Assembly (NCBI GenBank): GCA_039654915.1 | Contig: CM077599.1 | Coordinates: 67,982,001-68,046,000, forward strand | Length of the DNA: 64,000 bases | Source of the DNA: Aquilaria yunnanensis | Taxonomy: Eukaryota > Streptophyta > Magnoliopsida > Malvales > Thymelaeaceae | Direction of reading: 5' to 3' | In this document: in pieces, positions 61,326-64,000 of the stretch | Layout: the number at the start of each line of letters is the position of its first letter | How positions within the stretch are numbered: position 1 is the first letter of the stretch | Translations under genes and position numbers: made by a program | The notes under the pieces: model-generated | Told to the model about the DNA's origin: nothing | The model's input: the letters and a program-made list of their open reading frames with translations, nothing else | Databases searched by the model: none

Positions 61326-64000
61326 TGTTGACACCCAATTTCGTCTGACCATAAAAATTTTTTTAAAAGAAATTAAATAAAAGAAATTAAAAAAATTATT
61401 ATTTTTATTATTATTATTATTACTAAAAATTTTAATTAGTTTAAAATACATTTTTGTTTTGTGAAGATTTGATTTAAAATGATATATGTGTGTATTTGAA
61501 AGAAAAAAAGAAAACTCCAAAAAAAATGGCAAAATTTAAAAGTTTGAGGTAAAAATGACAAAATTAAGAAGTTTCAGGCAAAATTGACAAATTCTGAAAG
61601 TTCCAGGAGCATTTAGTAGTTTGTCACATAAAATTCTGAGCCTGCCGACGTTTCTGGCCCAAATTGACAGAAAACGACAAAATTGTTAAAATCAGAAGCT
61701 TCAGGAACTTATCCAGAGGCTGAGAGACGTAAAGGACTAAAATTGTCATTTTACCAATTTAAGAGATAAGTTTGAAATTTTTTATTAATTTATCCATCAG
61801 CAGTTCAGCTAAACTTCCTCTATAAATAGCCCCCCAAATTTTGTGCTGAACGCAGAAAAAAATATAGGAAAAGCTTAGAGCTCCGTTTTAGGAAAAGAAA
61901 AAATTACAGCTAAAAGTCCCTGGCTCTCCTCCCTTTTCCCAGAAAAGCCTAAAACTTCCATCTGTTTACATAAACACCATCTTCTTCCTCTTGCTGCCAA
62001 TTTTTCTTCCCATACCCCGTCGCCGTTTCCAGTTTTTTTTTTTTTTTTTTCGCATTTTTTGTCCCAGGAAATTCAAATATTTTAACTTTCAGGTAAAACT
62101 CATCTTTAGTCCTTTATCTTTTCAATTTCTTTCTCTTTGGTTACTAACCTTTTATTTTGTTCTTGCAGAAAGAAAAAAAACTAATTACTAACTCTTTTAA
62201 TCTTTATTTGTTTATTTATTAGTTATTGTTGTTATTATTGCTAACTTTTTATTCTTGTTATTATTGTTACTAACTTACTAACCTTACTAACCTTTTATTA
62301 TTGTTATAATTGTTACTAACTTACTAACTTACTAACCTTTTATTTTTATTATTGTTATTAACAACTAACTTTACTAACTTTGCTAATTTTTATTATTGTT
62401 GCTATTATTATTGTGTTATTAAAGTGGATGGCCAAAAAACCCCACTTTATTATTATTAATTGTCTATTTTTTTTGTGATTAAATTTATTTCACTTTTAAT
62501 TTTTATAAAAATAATAATAATAATAAAAAGAAAGAAGAATTTTATGTATAATTATTAAGGCTAATAAAAATCATTTTTAGAAAAAAGCTAATTATCTTTT
62601 ATTATTTTGGAATACATCTTTTTTATTATTTAACTTTTTATTCCTTTTATTAAAATTAAATAAACGTAAGTAAATAATCACAAAACAAAAAATAAAAAAA
62701 TACAAATCATTTCTTTTTAAATATATCTTTACAAGTAGCAATAATTAAAATTTAATAAAAACAATAATAAAAATCCAATAAAATTATGATTAAGTTTAAT
62801 AATTAATTAAATAATTAAAAATTAAAATTTAATAAAAATTAAACTCTATGTCCAAATGATCCGCCAGGATCTAATGGTTTGGAGAATAAAATTTTTTAAA
62901 AAAAATATAAAAATATAAAATTAATTTTAATAGTTATTTTTTATTCAGTAAAAATAATAAAAATTAAAACAAAATCTTTCTTTAATAAAAGAAGCATATG
63001 AAAAATCAAAAATTTTCTTTTATGTTTAAAATATACATATAAATTTTTGGTTTTCTTTATTAAATAAATAAAATCTTAATTAAATAATTACTTTTGGTTA
63101 ATCTTTTATTCAAAATAAATTATATAAATATCAAGACTTTTTCTTTTATTTTTAATATACATATAAATCCTTAGTTTTTTTAATAAAATCTTGATTAAAT
63201 AATTAATTTTTGATTATTCTTTTATCAAATAAATAGAATAAACATAAAATAAATGTCAACTCTTTAATTTCTTTAAAGATTTTTTATATTAAATATTTAA
63301 AAATTACTTTTTGATTCTTTTATAAATTGAGTAATTATTTAAATAATAAATATTTTTGATTAAACAAATAATCTTTCAAAACAAAACTAAAAGAAAAAAA
63401 GTAAAATAAAAGAAAAGAAAAGAAAGAAAAGAAAAGAAAGAAAAGAAAGAAAAGAAAGAAAAGTAAAAGAAAGAAAAGAAGAACAAGCAAAAGAATAAAC
63501 AAAAATTGAAAAATAAAAAAAACAAAAAGAAAAATATAAAATATAAAAAAAAGGAAATGAATAAATTTTTTTAGTTAACATTAAAAGATCCTTAACAATT
63601 AATTTCATAATTAAACAATTAACAAATAAATTAAATTAATTTTCCATATCCGGATGATCCGTCAGGATCTACGGTTTGGAAAATATCAACCTTTTAAAAT
63701 AAATAAATTAAATAAAAAGATAAAAATCCATATTTACGATATGGATTAAATTATTTCATCAAATTCCGTGTCCGGGTGACTCGGCAGAGTCCATGGTTCG
63801 GAATCAAATCTTCCGTGTCCAAATGACTCGGCAGAGTCTATGGTTCGGAAGTATAAAATTCTATACAAATTAACTTAAAAATCCACATTTCGACTAATTC
63901 AGTTAAAATTTCTAAATTAACTGAAAATTATTTAAAAGCAAAGTAAAACAAAAATTAAAATCAACTAAGGTGCCAATTTTGGGCGCTATAACAATATTGT
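61326..64000 (+). mobile_element. Tat/Ogre-family LTR, plus orientation, running off the window
   Basis: It starts TGTTGACACCCAATTTCGTC and contains the ACTAAC-rich zone (62230-62370) and the three hairpins (63656-63669, 63778-63791, 63825-63838). It reaches AAGGTGCCAATTTTGGGCGC, which in the complete LTRs lies about 130 bases before the end. It is therefore the 5' LTR, or a solo LTR, of another copy. Its first half is diverged from the 20.6-kb element and lacks the GC-rich block. A GAAAA-type repeat lies at 63400-63490. It interrupts the FAR1-like gene. Confidence 0.8.

Noticed and set aside
63387..63608. Phe/Ser-rich minus-strand frame
   Set aside because: Product of the GAAAA-type low-complexity repeat in the LTR.

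Overview
The window is nuclear DNA of a flowering plant, most likely a eudicot. It is AT-rich, its genes are split by GT-AG introns, and four cellular genes are each recognisable as plant proteins. They sit in a sea of nested plant transposons: LINE, Tat/Ogre-type Ty3-gypsy, another Ty3-gypsy-like solo LTR, hAT, MULE/FAR1-like and several MITEs. No tRNA, rRNA, CRISPR array or bacterial feature was seen. The species cannot be named from the sequence.

Layout. 1-4480: minus-strand remains of a LINE. 5196-11345 (minus): complete 14-exon calreticulin-3-type gene, 423 aa, whose HDEL signal is split by the last intron. 12515-16531 (minus): complete 4-exon DUF936 gene, 742 aa. 17566-23295: gene-free AT-rich spacer with at least five MITE-like insertions. 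23296-23446 and 44408-46019 (plus): a putative 5' non-coding exon and the coding exons of a TOM2B-like gene, apparently one gene whose first intron now holds a 20.6-kb LTR retrotransposon. 46607-47536 (minus): ribosomal protein eL38, tail-to-tail with TOM2B. 47640-64000: repeats, comprising an unclassified LTR-like unit, an old Tat solo LTR (50196-52497), an almost complete hAT transposon (54465-58374), a broken FAR1/MULE gene (60037-61325) and another Tat LTR that cuts it and runs off the window.

The most interesting object is the 23638-44263 element, read on the minus strand. It has 2.8-kb LTRs, a tRNA-type primer site, gag, protease and a polypurine tract, but no recognisable reverse transcriptase, RNase H or integrase. 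In their place are two cassettes. The first is an intact 182-codon cysteine-rich ORF resembling the nucleic-acid-binding protein of Betaflexiviridae (carlavirus-like RNA viruses). The second is an intronless, decayed copy of a LONELY GUY (LOG) cytokinin-activating gene. Each cassette is preceded by a short tandem array rich in TGACG/TGACGTCA and palindromic motifs, and the LOG copy also has a TATA box. Downstream lies a large hairpin-forming 69/77-bp tandem array, split by a 4.2-kb solo LTR with a perfect 5-bp target duplication. I read this as a non-autonomous Tat/Ogre derivative that acquired foreign or host genes with their own promoters. That is inference and needs comparison with other copies of the family.

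The cellular genes are housekeeping or defence-linked: ER glycoprotein folding (CRT3), translation (eL38), a host factor named for tobamovirus multiplication (TOM2B) and a plant-specific DUF936 protein. They do not form a pathway.
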